From positions 2,108,001 through 2,172,000 of the forward strand of contig NZ_CP029550.1 in the NCBI RefSeq assembly GCF_003173715.1: a stretch of 64,000 nt of DNA, given 5' to 3'. Under the pieces are notes generated by a model. The model did not search any database, was not told the origin of the DNA, and was given only the letters and a program-made list of their open reading frames with translations. This document shows positions 50,851-59,438 of this stretch, in pieces; the first letter of the stretch is position 1, and each line of letters opens with the position of its first letter. The translations under genes were made by a program, and so were the position numbers. The stretch is from Methylobacterium durans. GTDB lineage: Bacteria > Pseudomonadota > Alphaproteobacteria > Rhizobiales > Beijerinckiaceae.

Positions 50851-52086
50851 CTAGCTTGGGCCGCTTAGATCATGCCCGGTGGCCCAGCGGCTCCAAGCGC
50901 GCAGCGCGTCCCTGCGCTCGCGCAGGTACAGAGCTCGATTGTAGACCCCAGCCACGCCCCGCTTGGCTGAGCCGCTGACATGGTTGACGACGGCCTCGAC
51001 CACATGCGGGGCAATCCCGAGCCGCTCGTTCATCATCGTCACCATGGTCCGACGTAGATCGTGCAATGTCCAAGAGGGGAGCGGAGGCTGCCCAACCTCC
51101 GCTCGCAACATATTGACCCGCTCGTCCAGCTGCGACTTGGCCTTGCTAAAGCCCGACAACGAGGTCGTGCTACGGGTCGTGAACACGAGCGGTCCGGTCC
51201 GGGGCAGGGACGCGATGATGTCCTGTGCTTGTTCGGTGAGCGGCACAAAATGCGGCTGTCCGTTCTTGGTCCGGCTCGCCGGAAGCTCCCAGACCGCCTC
51301 GTCCGTGCCATGGCTTCGCAGCTCATCCCAGCGCATTCCACCGACCTCGCTCCGTCTCTGGCCCGTGAGGAGCAGGAGCTTGAACAAGGGAGCGAACTGG
51401 CTGTGCCATTCACCGAGGCCCTTGCAGATCCAGGCCAATTCGTCGGGCGTAAGCACCCGTTCGCGGGAGCGAACAGTCGACAAAGGGCGCACACGGGTCG
51501 CGGGATTGGTTGTGATAAGGTCCTGTTCCAGGCACCAGTTGAAGAACTTGGACAGGTACGCGAGAGCACGATTGCTAAACGCCGGAGAGCCGCGCTCCTC
51601 GATCCGCTGTAGCAGGTCGACGATATCCGGCTTTGTGAGCGAGGTAATGGGACGCGAGCACCAGTCCTGGGTGTCCGGGCCTTGCAGGATGCGGCGGTAC
51701 TCTCGGGCAGTGTTCGGGCGCAAGTTGCGCTCGACATGCCGCTCCATGAACAGGGCTGCGACGCCGCCATAGGTGGTCCGGCGCTCCTGATCCTTCTTGC
51801 GGCGCTCCTCGGCCTCAAGATGCCGAGGATCATGTCCGGCCTTGGCGTGCAGGATGAGATGTCGGGCTTTCTCTCGAGCGTCGGCCAGCGACAAGGCCGG
51901 ATGGCGGCCGAGGGTGATGCGGGCGAGCTTGCGATCGAACCGCGTCATCACGATCCAAGCTTTGGTGCCCGAGTAAGACACGCGCAGGCCGAAAGAGGGC
52001 AGGTGGGTATCGAAGTACTCGATCTGGCCGCTCTCGGGCGGCCGGAACCGCTCGACGGCAGCGGTAGTGAGACGAAGCTTGGGCAT
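50851..52086 (-). CDS. Tyrosine-type site-specific integrase (DUF4102/Int P4 class)
   Basis: 411 residues from ATG 52086 (MPKLRLTTAAVERFRPP, the usual start of the class; a GTG at 52119 is less likely). N-terminal DUF4102 arm-binding domain about 1-95 (GLRVSYSGTKAWIVMTRFDR), core-binding about 105-195, catalytic domain about 210-395 with Arg244 (LLTGQRRSE), LHDLRRT (His342, Arg345), VNHVSG (His369) and Tyr382 (GVYNR). All catalytic residues are present. It lies 150 bp from a tRNA-Lys 3' fragment, the expected attachment site. Confidence 0.95.
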   Translation of the reverse strand: MPKLRLTTAAVERFRPPESGQIEYFDTHLPSFGLRVSYSGTKAWIVMTRFDRKLARITLGRHPALSLADAREKARHLILHAKAGHDPRHLEAEERRKKDQERRTTYGGVAALFMERHVERNLRPNTAREYRRILQGPDTQDWCSRPITSLTKPDIVDLLQRIEERGSPAFSNRALAYLSKFFNWCLEQDLITTNPATRVRPLSTVRSRERVLTPDELAWICKGLGEWHSQFAPLFKLLLLTGQRRSEVGGMRWDELRSHGTDEAVWELPASRTKNGQPHFVPLTEQAQDIIASLPRTGPLVFTTRSTTSLSGFSKAKSQLDERVNMLRAEVGQPPLPSWTLHDLRRTMVTMMNERLGIAPHVVEAVVNHVSGSAKRGVAGVYNRALYLRERRDALRAWSRWATGHDLSGPS

Positions 52087-52240
52087 GATCTCAGGTAACC
52101 CAGAGGTAACAAAAGGCACGGGTTATGTCGCGTGACACTATGGTAGGCTGCATGAGGATGCAACCGGAAAAACTCAGCTATATCAGCGAGTTATTGGAAT
52201 GCAAATGTTAGAGATTGGTATAGATTGTTATGCGTGTGCC

Positions 52241-52290
52241 GCTTACTCTTAATCAGCGGGTCCTAGGTTCGAACCCTAGTGCGCCCACCA
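52241..52290 (+). other. tRNA-Lys(CTT) 3' half: attachment site (att) of the integrated element
   Basis: GCTTACTCTTAATCAGC is the anticodon arm (anticodon CTT), then GGGTC variable region, CTAGG-TTCGAAC-CCTAG T arm, and acceptor strand TGCGCCC A CCA ending at 52290. The 5' half of a tRNA is absent; upstream is the AT-rich integrase leader. This is the direct-repeat copy of a tRNA 3' end created by integration. The intact tRNA-Lys should be at the other end of the element, to the left and outside this window. Confidence 0.85.
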
Positions 52291-52422
52291 TTTTCTCTTA
52301 AAATCTCGGGTTCACGGCACGCATCGATTTCGCGTTGACCTGACCGGCGGGCTTCGGACCGAACTGATTGCAGAGATCGGCCGGGAACCGGGAGGTCGCC
52401 GAGGTTGAAAAGGCCGGACGGG

Positions 52423-53499
52423 TCAGCGCCGGTCGGCCTGCGGGCGCGCGTCACGACGGATCTCGCCCGGACGCAGGCCGAAGCGCCGCAGGAAAGCCCG
52501 GCTGAATGCGCTCGGTGATTCATACCCGGCCTCCACTGCGATTCGGCCCAGCGCGGTGTCGCTCGTCGCGAGCCGGTGATGCGCCAGCCCGAGCCGCAGA
52601 TCCGTGAGGAAGGTCAGCGGTGCGAGGCCCGCGGCACGGCGGAACGCGCGGACCAGGGTCGCGCGCGAGACGTGCGCCTCCGCCGCCATCCCGTCGAGCG
52701 TCCAGGCCCGCCCGGGCTCCCGCAGAAGGGCGGACAGAACGCGCGCCGTCGCGGCCTCCGAGAGGAGGCGGAGCAGGCGGCTTCCGGTCCGATCGTTCTC
52801 GAGATGCGCGCGCAGCACCATCATCAGGAGGGCGCTGGCAAGGTCGGTCGCGATCGGCATCGAGCCCACCCGCGCCTCACCCAGCTCGTCGCGGATCGCG
52901 AGGATCAGCGCGCGCGTGCGCGTCGCGGTCTGCCCATCGGTCCTCATGACGATCGCCGGCGGCAGGAGCGCGGTCGCGAGGCTGCCGATGCCCGGCCCGA
53001 AATGCAGCCGGCCGCAGATCACCTCCGTCTCCGGCTCGCCCGAATCGTCCGCCGCGATCCGATTGGTCTTGAGCCGGACGCCGCCGTGCGCGCCGATCCG
53101 GACCGGTGGTGCGCCCACGGCCTCCGACCCGTCCCCGAGGGCGTGGGCGTCGGCGTGCGGCAGGACGACGACGTCGCCGGCGCTCAGCGTCACCGATCGC
53201 CAGGTGGCGATGTCGATCACGCACGTGCCCTTCGTGACGATATGGAACGGCGCCCAACCCGCCGCTTCGCGCGCGTGCACGGAGCGCCACGGCCCACGGA
53301 ACCAGCAGAGATCCTGCAATTCCGGCCGCACGCGCAGCATCGGCGCAAGCCCGTTCAGGGCATCGGTCGCCGTGTCGCTCGGGCTCGCCTGCACGGAGGG
53401 CTCCAGGCGGGCCGCTCCCGCTTCAACCGAAAATAGCAGCGATTGATCCGCCCGGACATGCCGTTGCGCCGATCGGCTATCGAGCCGGGGCCTCGCCAA
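52423..53499 (-). CDS. AraC-family regulator with cupin_6 sensor domain
   Basis: 358 residues. N-terminal AraC_binding_6 (cupin_6) domain about 45-215 (LAPMLRVRPELQDLCWFRGP, TLSAGDVVVLPHADAHALGD) and C-terminal AraC helix-turn-helix about 255-350 (GMAAEAHVSRATLVRAFRRA, RIAVEAGYESPSAFSRAFLR). The first ~40 residues may be an overextended start. It is divergent from the SLAC1-type channel gene with a 46-bp gap, so it probably controls that gene. Confidence 0.9.
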   Translation of the reverse strand: MARPRLDSRSAQRHVRADQSLLFSVEAGAARLEPSVQASPSDTATDALNGLAPMLRVRPELQDLCWFRGPWRSVHAREAAGWAPFHIVTKGTCVIDIATWRSVTLSAGDVVVLPHADAHALGDGSEAVGAPPVRIGAHGGVRLKTNRIAADDSGEPETEVICGRLHFGPGIGSLATALLPPAIVMRTDGQTATRTRALILAIRDELGEARVGSMPIATDLASALLMMVLRAHLENDRTGSRLLRLLSEAATARVLSALLREPGRAWTLDGMAAEAHVSRATLVRAFRRAAGLAPLTFLTDLRLGLAHHRLATSDTALGRIAVEAGYESPSAFSRAFLRRFGLRPGEIRRDARPQADRR

Positions 53500-53545
53500 T
53501 CCTAGCTCTCCGTTCGTCGATCAGAGATCGAGCAGAGTGTGGGCC

Positions 53546-54565
53546 ATGAGCACGATGTCCGTCCCCGAGAAGGCTGCCGACGCCATGGACGCGGAGGGGA
53601 CCGTCCGCAGGCAGGTCTTCGAGTATCTTCCGGTGAGCCTCTTCGGGTCGGTCATGGGCCTGACAGGCCTCAGCGTGGCGTGGCGCCTCGCAAGCCACCG
53701 CTACGGCCCACCTTCCGTCATCGCGGACGCTATCGGCTGGATCGCCCTCGCCGCCTTCGCGGCGCTGGTGGTCGCCTACGGCGCGAAGGCAGTCACCGCA
53801 CCGCGCACGGTCGTGGCCGAATTCAACCACCCGATCGCCGGCAACCTGTTCGGCACCATCTTGATCAGCCTGCTTCTCATTCCGATCCTCCTGGTCCGGT
53901 CCGCGCCGGCCCTGGCCAAGGGAATCTGGATCGCGGGCGCGGCCGGCATGGTCGTCTTCGCCTGGACCATCGTGAACCGCTGGATGGGCAGCCGGCAGCA
54001 ACTCGCCCATGCCACGCCCGCCTGGGTGGTGCCGGTGGTGGGCCTCCTCGACATTCCCCTGGCGCTGCCCGCCCTCGACCTGCCGGCCGCGCACCCGGTC
54101 GCGGTGTTCGCGCTCAGCGTCGGCCTCTTCTTCGCCCTGCCGCTGTTCACCCTGATCTTCTCGCGGCTCCTGTTCGAGGAGCCCCTGCCGGCAGCCTTGC
54201 GGCCGACCCTGATGATCCTGATCGCCCCCTTCGCGGTCGGCTTCTCCAGCTACGTCGCGGTGACCGGTCGCGTCGATGGCTTCGCCGAAGCCCTCTACAT
54301 GCTGACCCTGTTCTTCCTCGCCGTGCTCGTCGGGCGGCTGCGCAATCTGCCCTTCTGCCCCTTCCGGGTCTCTTGGTGGGCCGTGAGCTTCCCACTTTCG
54401 GCCTCGGCCGCCACGGCACTGCGCTACGCCGACGCCACCGGCTCGGCCTGGGCGGACGGGATCGCGCTGGCTCTGCTCGCCTTCGCGTCCATCGTGATCG
54501 CGGGTCTCGCGGTTCGGACGCTCGCCGGGATCGCGCGCGGCGAGCTCCGGACGTTGAGCACCTGA
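53546..54565 (+). CDS. SLAC1/TDT-family anion channel or transporter
   Basis: 339 residues from ATG 53546. Ten hydrophobic helices. The first motif PVSLFGSVMGLTGLSVAWRL matches the SLAC1/TehA family, and FNHPIAGNLFGTILISLLLI contains the pore-region FxHP. The family includes TehA, plant SLAC1 and bacterial sulfite or C4-dicarboxylate exporters. Substrate here unknown. A perfect hairpin terminator follows. Confidence 0.88.
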   Translation: MSTMSVPEKAADAMDAEGTVRRQVFEYLPVSLFGSVMGLTGLSVAWRLASHRYGPPSVIADAIGWIALAAFAALVVAYGAKAVTAPRTVVAEFNHPIAGNLFGTILISLLLIPILLVRSAPALAKGIWIAGAAGMVVFAWTIVNRWMGSRQQLAHATPAWVVPVVGLLDIPLALPALDLPAAHPVAVFALSVGLFFALPLFTLIFSRLLFEEPLPAALRPTLMILIAPFAVGFSSYVAVTGRVDGFAEALYMLTLFFLAVLVGRLRNLPFCPFRVSWWAVSFPLSASAATALRYADATGSAWADGIALALLAFASIVIAGLAVRTLAGIARGELRTLST

Positions 54566-54617
54566 CCTTCGCGAAGGGCTCGTCGCAATGCGGGACGCTC
54601 AGCCCCTCTCACCCTCG

Positions 54618-54648
54618 GCGGCCGCCTCCCGGATTCCGAGGCGGCCGC
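54618..54648. terminator. Perfect hairpin between convergent genes
   Basis: GCGGCCGCCTC (54618-54628) pairs perfectly with GAGGCGGCCGC (54638-54648), 9-base loop. It lies between the SLAC1 gene (plus) and the cytochrome P460 gene (minus) and can serve both. Confidence 0.7.
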
Positions 54649-54668
54649 ATCCTGCAACGGACGCATCG

Positions 54669-55190
54669 TCAAGGCGCGTAGCGGGTGAAGACGAAATCCC
54701 GGTCCTTCACCCGAGCCTCGTGGCAGGCGAAGCAGGTCTCGTGCTGCGCCTCGTCGACCGGCTCGCCATCGATGAAGCGGCCGAAGCCCCAGCCGCCCGT
54801 CGCCGCGTAGCGCGTGGCGTCTTTCACCATGACCTGCACGGTCGTCGCCCGGCCCGGCACGGTTGCCGGCTCGAACTCGGGCGAAGGCACCCGCTTCCAG
54901 GCGAGCTTCACGAGGACAGTGCCGTCCGGGAACGGCACGGTGCCGCGCGCAGAGGCTCTCACCGCGATGTCGTTGCCGACGACCGCGCGAAGCTCGTTCA
55001 GCGGTTCCCCTTCGAGCGCCGGAGCGATGAGCTGCCAGGACCGATAGCCGTCCGGCACGGTGACCCCGAAGATCGGCGAGGCGGATTTGGCGTCCCCCTG
55101 TCCGGCGCCGGCCGCCGCGACGGCGAGGCCCGCGGCGACGAGGACGGCCGGGATCAGGAGACGCCGGCCCTTGCGGAGATCAGAAGGCAT
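54669..55190 (-). CDS. Cytochrome P460-family periplasmic c-type heme protein
   Basis: 173 residues. Signal peptide (KGRRLLIPAVLVAAGLAVAA, cleavage near AGA), then GYRSWQLIAPALEGEPLNEL, ELRAVVGNDIAVRA, and the C-terminal heme motif CFACHEA (CxxCH). The layout is that of cytochrome P460/DUF3299-like proteins; P460 proper oxidises hydroxylamine, which needs a Lys cross-link to heme that I cannot confirm. Start codon overlaps the upstream gene stop by 11 bases, so co-translated. Confidence 0.82.
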   Translation of the reverse strand: MPSDLRKGRRLLIPAVLVAAGLAVAAAGAGQGDAKSASPIFGVTVPDGYRSWQLIAPALEGEPLNELRAVVGNDIAVRASARGTVPFPDGTVLVKLAWKRVPSPEFEPATVPGRATTVQVMVKDATRYAATGGWGFGRFIDGEPVDEAQHETCFACHEARVKDRDFVFTRYAP

Positions 55191-56229
55191 CGACGTCGAC
55201 CACCGCCTGCGCGAACGCCTGCGGTGCCTCTTGCGGAAGATTGTGCCCGATGCCGCCGGTGATCAGGCGGTGCTCGTAGCGGCCGATGAACTTTCCGGCA
55301 TAGGCCGCCGGGTCCGGGTGAGGCGCCCCGTTGGCGTCGCCCTCGAGCGTGATCGTCGGCACCGCTATGTTCGGGAAGGCCGCGAGCGCGCGCTCCAGTT
55401 CAGCGTACTTTTCCTCACCCTCGGCGAGGCTGAGACGCCAGCGGTAATTGTGGATCGAGATGGCCACATGGTCCGGGTTGTCGAAGGCCGGTGCCGAGCG
55501 CGCGAAGGTGGCCTCGTCGATGTGCCACTTCGGAGATGCCAGCTCCCAGATCAGACGGACGAAGTCGCGGGTGTGCCGGGCATAACCCTCGCGGCCCCGC
55601 TCCGTCGCGAAGTAGAACTGGTACCACCATTGCAGCTCCGCCCTGGGCGGTAGGGGCTTGGCGTTCGCCGCCTGGCTGCCGATCAGGTAGCCGCTGACCG
55701 AGACGAGACCCTTGCACCGCTCCGGCCAGATGGCGGCGAGGATGCAGGCGGTTCGGGCGCCCCAATCGTAGCCGGCAACGACCGCCTTCTCGATCTTCAG
55801 CGCATCCAGGAAATCGAGGGCGTCGACGGCGAGCGCGGCCTGTTGGCCGTTGCGTGGGGTCGCATCCGACAGGAAGCGCGTCTGGCCGTAGCCGCGCAGG
55901 TAGGGGATCAGCACGCGGTAACCGGCCGCGGCGAGCGCCGGGGCGACATCGACGTAACTGTGAATATCGTAGGGCCAGCCGTGCAGGAGCAGGACCGGCC
56001 GGCCGGTCGCCGGGCCCATGTCCACGTAGGCGACATTCAGTGCCCCCGCCTCAACCTGTCTCAGCGCGCCGAAGCCTGTGCGCGCGCCGGCGGCCAAGGG
56101 CGGCAGCTTGCCGGGCGCGCCGACAGGCTCGGCCCAGGCCGAGCCGGCGCGGGCGAAGGGAGCTGCCGCCAGGAAGGCGCCAGCGGTCGTGATCCAGCGG
56201 CGGCGTGCCCTGTCGATCGTCTCCGGCAT
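55180..56229 (-). CDS. Tat-exported alpha/beta hydrolase, epoxide-hydrolase-like
   Basis: 349 residues from ATG 56229 with GGAGG nine bases upstream. Twin-arginine signal RARRRWITTAGAFLAAAPFA. Hydrolase fold: VLLLHGWPYDIHSYVDVAPA (oxyanion HGWP), nucleophile Asp in VVAGYDWGARTACILA (Asp replaces Ser, as in epoxide hydrolases and haloalkane dehalogenases), lid Tyr candidates WWYQFYF, and His in GGIGHNLPQEAPQ. Overlaps the cytochrome P460 gene by 11 bases (operon). Substrate unknown; acts in the periplasm. Confidence 0.87.
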   Translation of the reverse strand: MPETIDRARRRWITTAGAFLAAAPFARAGSAWAEPVGAPGKLPPLAAGARTGFGALRQVEAGALNVAYVDMGPATGRPVLLLHGWPYDIHSYVDVAPALAAAGYRVLIPYLRGYGQTRFLSDATPRNGQQAALAVDALDFLDALKIEKAVVAGYDWGARTACILAAIWPERCKGLVSVSGYLIGSQAANAKPLPPRAELQWWYQFYFATERGREGYARHTRDFVRLIWELASPKWHIDEATFARSAPAFDNPDHVAISIHNYRWRLSLAEGEEKYAELERALAAFPNIAVPTITLEGDANGAPHPDPAAYAGKFIGRYEHRLITGGIGHNLPQEAPQAFAQAVVDVDAF

Positions 56230-56398
56230 GTTTCGGTCCTCCGCGTTGCAAATCGTCGATGGATGGCGGTGCCCGACGTCCTGATCGTGCGGCGCCAGCA
56301 GCGTCGGGTGGGCGCGCCTACGGTGGGCGCCTCGGTTCGCTGTCGGCATGGTTGCGGGCGCCGATCCGGCGGCGACGCGAGACGTCGCCTGTCGCCGC

Positions 56399-57016
56399 TC
56401 ACAGCGGCAGCTGTCCGCCGGACTGCTCCTGGATCAGGTACTCCGCGTACCAGTCCGGCCAGTTCGCATCGTGCGTGCCGGTGCGCGTCTCATGGGCGCC
56501 ATGGGCCGCCGCCGCCCGGCGCAGGGCAGAGGCCAGGGCCATGGGCGAGGCGAAGGTGGCGGCATCGGGATCGACCCGGCCGGGTAGGCGCGTCGTGACC
56601 TCCTGAAGCAGCCAGCTGTTGCCGTCCGGGTCCACGAAGGTCGCGTAGGAGGCGTAGCTGCGACGCGCAGGATCAACGCCCGGCTCGGCCGTCGCGCCCA
56701 CTTGGCGATGGAACACGTCGCCCACCGCCACGCCGCGCGCGACGAGATCGGCATGCGCCGCCTCGATGTCGGAGACGATCAGGAAGAGCCCGGAAGCCGA
56801 CCCCGGCGCGGCGGACGAGATTCCCTTGCCAAAATGGATCGAGGCGGTCGAGCCGGGGGGCGTGAACTGCACGACGCGGAACGCGTCGCCGACGACGAAA
56901 TCGGCGTCGAGACGCCATCCGAGTTGGCCGTAGAAGCGTTTGGCCCGGTCGACGTCCGAGACCGGGATGACGACGACTTCGAGCTTCATGTCGAGCGTCG
57001 GCGAAAGATTCGGCAT
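56399..57016 (-). CDS. VOC (glyoxalase/bleomycin resistance) family protein
   Basis: 205 residues from ATG 57016 with GAGGAGG upstream. VOC fold about 10-135: KLEVVVIPVSDVDRAKRFYG, FRVVQFTPPG, DPDGNSWLLQEV with the metal-ligand Glu. A ~65-residue tail ends HDANWPDWYAEYLIQEQ, typical of a subgroup of bacterial VOC proteins. Enzyme activity unknown. Confidence 0.85.
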   Translation of the reverse strand: MPNLSPTLDMKLEVVVIPVSDVDRAKRFYGQLGWRLDADFVVGDAFRVVQFTPPGSTASIHFGKGISSAAPGSASGLFLIVSDIEAAHADLVARGVAVGDVFHRQVGATAEPGVDPARRSYASYATFVDPDGNSWLLQEVTTRLPGRVDPDAATFASPMALASALRRAAAAHGAHETRTGTHDANWPDWYAEYLIQEQSGGQLPL

Positions 57017-57155
57017 AGGATCCTCCTCTGGCGGCCGGATCCGAGCGGGACCGGCGCGATGACCATGCGGAGGACGATGCCGGCAAATCGGGACGTCCGC
57101 TTGAAGGCTGTCCTGATTTGATCTTCAGGAATCCTGGATTTTTCCGTGAGACGCC

Positions 57156-59309
57156 GTGTGCTACCCTGCCGCGGCTCGGGGGCTTCCTGCTACCTTGTTG
57201 TACGCCTTCAGTAATTTCGTCCTCGATACGGGCCGGCGCGAGTTGCGCGACGGTGAGGATCTCGTGCGCGTCGAACCCCAGGTCTTCGACCTTCTCGAAT
57301 ACCTCATCCATCATCGGGACCGCGTCGTGACGCGGGACGACCTATTCGGCTCGATCTGGAAGGGCCGGATCGTGTCCGACGCGACGCTGAGCAGCCGCAT
57401 CTCGGCAGCCCGCGCGGCCATCGGCGACACCGGCACCGAGCAGCGCTTGATCCGCACTCTGCCGCGCAAGGGGCTGCGTTTCGTCGGAGCGATCCGCGAG
57501 GCGGCCGGAGAGCCGGGTGCTCCCGCCGTGACGGACTCGAGCGAGACGGGCGAGACCCGGAAGATCGCGGTGATCCTCGCCACGGACATCGCCGGCTATT
57601 CCCGGCTGGCGGGCAGCGAGGAGGACCGCACCCTGGCGCGACTGAGAACGCTGCGCAGCGACCTCATCGATCCGGTGATCTCCGTTCACCGCGGGCGGAT
57701 CGTCAAGCGCACCGGCGACGGTGCGCTCGTCGAGTTCCGCAGCACCGTCGAGGCGGTGCGCTGCGCCCTGGAGGTGCAGACGGGCATGCTCGAACGCAAT
57801 GTCGGCGTGCCGGAGGATCGCCGCATCGCGTTGCGCATGGGGATCCATGTCGGGGACGTGGTCGAAGAGACGGACGGCGACCTGATGGGCGATGCCGTCA
57901 ACGTCGCGGCCCGCTTGGAGGGCCTGTGCGCGCCCGGCAGCCTCGTCCTGTCCGAGGACGCCTACCGGCAGGTCCGCGACAGGATCGCCGAGACCTTCGT
58001 CGACCTGGGCGAACAGGTGCTCAGAAACATCGCGCGGCCCGTGCGCGTCTTCGGCCACGCCTCCCTGTCGCCAGGGGCCGGATCCGGGGCGCACGCATCG
58101 CCGCTCGCGCTCCCGGCGCGTCCCTCGATCGCGGTGCTGCCCTTCCAGAACATGAGCAGCGACGCCGAGCAGGACTATTTCGCGGACGGCATCGTCGAGG
58201 ACATCACGACACGCCTCTCCCGCATCAAGTGGCTGTTCGTGATCGCGCGCAACTCGGCCTTCACCTACAAGGGGCGGGCCATCGACATCCGTCAGGTCGC
58301 GCGCGAGCTCGGCGTCCGCTACGTCGTCGAGGGCAGCGTGCGCAAGGCGGGGACCCGCGTGCGCATCACCGGTCAGCTGATCCAGGCCGAGACCGGGCAG
58401 CATATCTGGGCGAACCACTTCGACGGCGAGCTTGCGGACATCTTCGAGCTTCAGGACCAAGTGACGTCGAGCCTGGTGGCGGCCGTCGAGCCGTCCCTGC
58501 GCCAAGCCGAGATCGAGCGGGCCCTGGGCAAGCCGACCGAGCATCTCGACGCCTACGACCATTACCTGCGGGCGCTTCCGCACTTCTACACGCTGACGCA
58601 GGACGGCATGGGCCGCGCCATCGCCCTGCTCGAACAGGCGATCGCCGTCGACCCGGCCTTCGCGCTCGCCAAGGCGTTCGTGGCGCGCTGCTACGCGTGG
58701 CGCAACCCGCAGGGCTGGGCAGCGGCTCCGGACCTCGAGAAGATGACCGCCATCCGCCTCGGTCGCGAGGCACTCGCGGAGGGCGGCAACGATCCGTCGG
58801 TCCTGTGGATGGTGGGCTTCGTGAAATGGCAGCTGCGGATCGACTTCGACGGCGCCCTCGACCTCTACGAGCGCTCGCTCGCCATCAACCCGAACTGTGC
58901 GCCCGCCCTCACGGTCCGCGGCTGGGCTCTCGCCTGGGCCGGACGATCCCAGGAAGCCGTCCCCTCGCTCCTGCAGGCGCTGCGGCTGAGCCCGCTCGAC
59001 CCTGAAGCGTTCTTCACGATGTCGGCTCTCGGTTGCGCCTACATGCTCACGGGCAGTTTCGAGGACGGGTTGAAGTGGACGACGCGCGCCCTTCGTGAGC
59101 GGCCGGGCTTCGCACCCTCGCTCCGCTTCCACGCCATCTGCCTCGCCCGGCTCGGCCGATCGCGCGAAGCGCGGGAGACGATCGACCACCTTCTGGAACT
59201 GGAGCCGGGCCTCGGCTTGGCTCTCCTCGAACGGCGGGCTCCCATCTTCCACGCGACGCCGATGGCCTTCTACCTCGACAGCCTCCGCGAGGCGGGCATG
59301 CCGGATTGA
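57156..59309 (+). CDS. Class III nucleotide cyclase with winged-helix and TPR domains
   Basis: 717 residues from a GTG (a TTG at 57195 near LLYAFSNF is possible). Domains: OmpR-type winged helix about 15-110 (VRVEPQVFDLLEYLIHHRDR, LIRTLPRKGLRFVG); class III cyclase about 135-310 (KIAVILATDIAGYSRLAGSE with metal-binding Asp, GALVEFRSTVEAVRCALEVQ, GDLMGDAVNVAARLEGLCAP); TolB/FlgO-like domain about 325-450 (PSIAVLPFQNMSSDAEQDYF, DGIVEDITTRLS, FVIARNSAFTYKG); TPR-like helices about 470-700. It probably makes cAMP and senses through the C-terminal part; the N-terminal domain may bind DNA. A long minus frame opposite is a shadow. Confidence 0.9.
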   Translation: MCYPAAARGLPATLLYAFSNFVLDTGRRELRDGEDLVRVEPQVFDLLEYLIHHRDRVVTRDDLFGSIWKGRIVSDATLSSRISAARAAIGDTGTEQRLIRTLPRKGLRFVGAIREAAGEPGAPAVTDSSETGETRKIAVILATDIAGYSRLAGSEEDRTLARLRTLRSDLIDPVISVHRGRIVKRTGDGALVEFRSTVEAVRCALEVQTGMLERNVGVPEDRRIALRMGIHVGDVVEETDGDLMGDAVNVAARLEGLCAPGSLVLSEDAYRQVRDRIAETFVDLGEQVLRNIARPVRVFGHASLSPGAGSGAHASPLALPARPSIAVLPFQNMSSDAEQDYFADGIVEDITTRLSRIKWLFVIARNSAFTYKGRAIDIRQVARELGVRYVVEGSVRKAGTRVRITGQLIQAETGQHIWANHFDGELADIFELQDQVTSSLVAAVEPSLRQAEIERALGKPTEHLDAYDHYLRALPHFYTLTQDGMGRAIALLEQAIAVDPAFALAKAFVARCYAWRNPQGWAAAPDLEKMTAIRLGREALAEGGNDPSVLWMVGFVKWQLRIDFDGALDLYERSLAINPNCAPALTVRGWALAWAGRSQEAVPSLLQALRLSPLDPEAFFTMSALGCAYMLTGSFEDGLKWTTRALRERPGFAPSLRFHAICLARLGRSREARETIDHLLELEPGLGLALLERRAPIFHATPMAFYLDSLREAGMPD

Positions 59310-59438
59310 ACGCGGATACCTCCTGCTTGCCCGTCAGAGCACAGGGCGACGATAGGCTTCGTGATGCCGGCGCGACACTGGCGGGACGTCCTGCCGATCG
59401 GCGGTCCCCACGCTTGGCCGCCCGCACGCTTGGTCGCC

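Noticed and set aside
57342..59252. 636-codon minus-strand frame opposite the cyclase
   Set aside because: It follows codon positions of the cyclase gene and has no recognisable domain. GC-rich genes often leave such open antisense frames.
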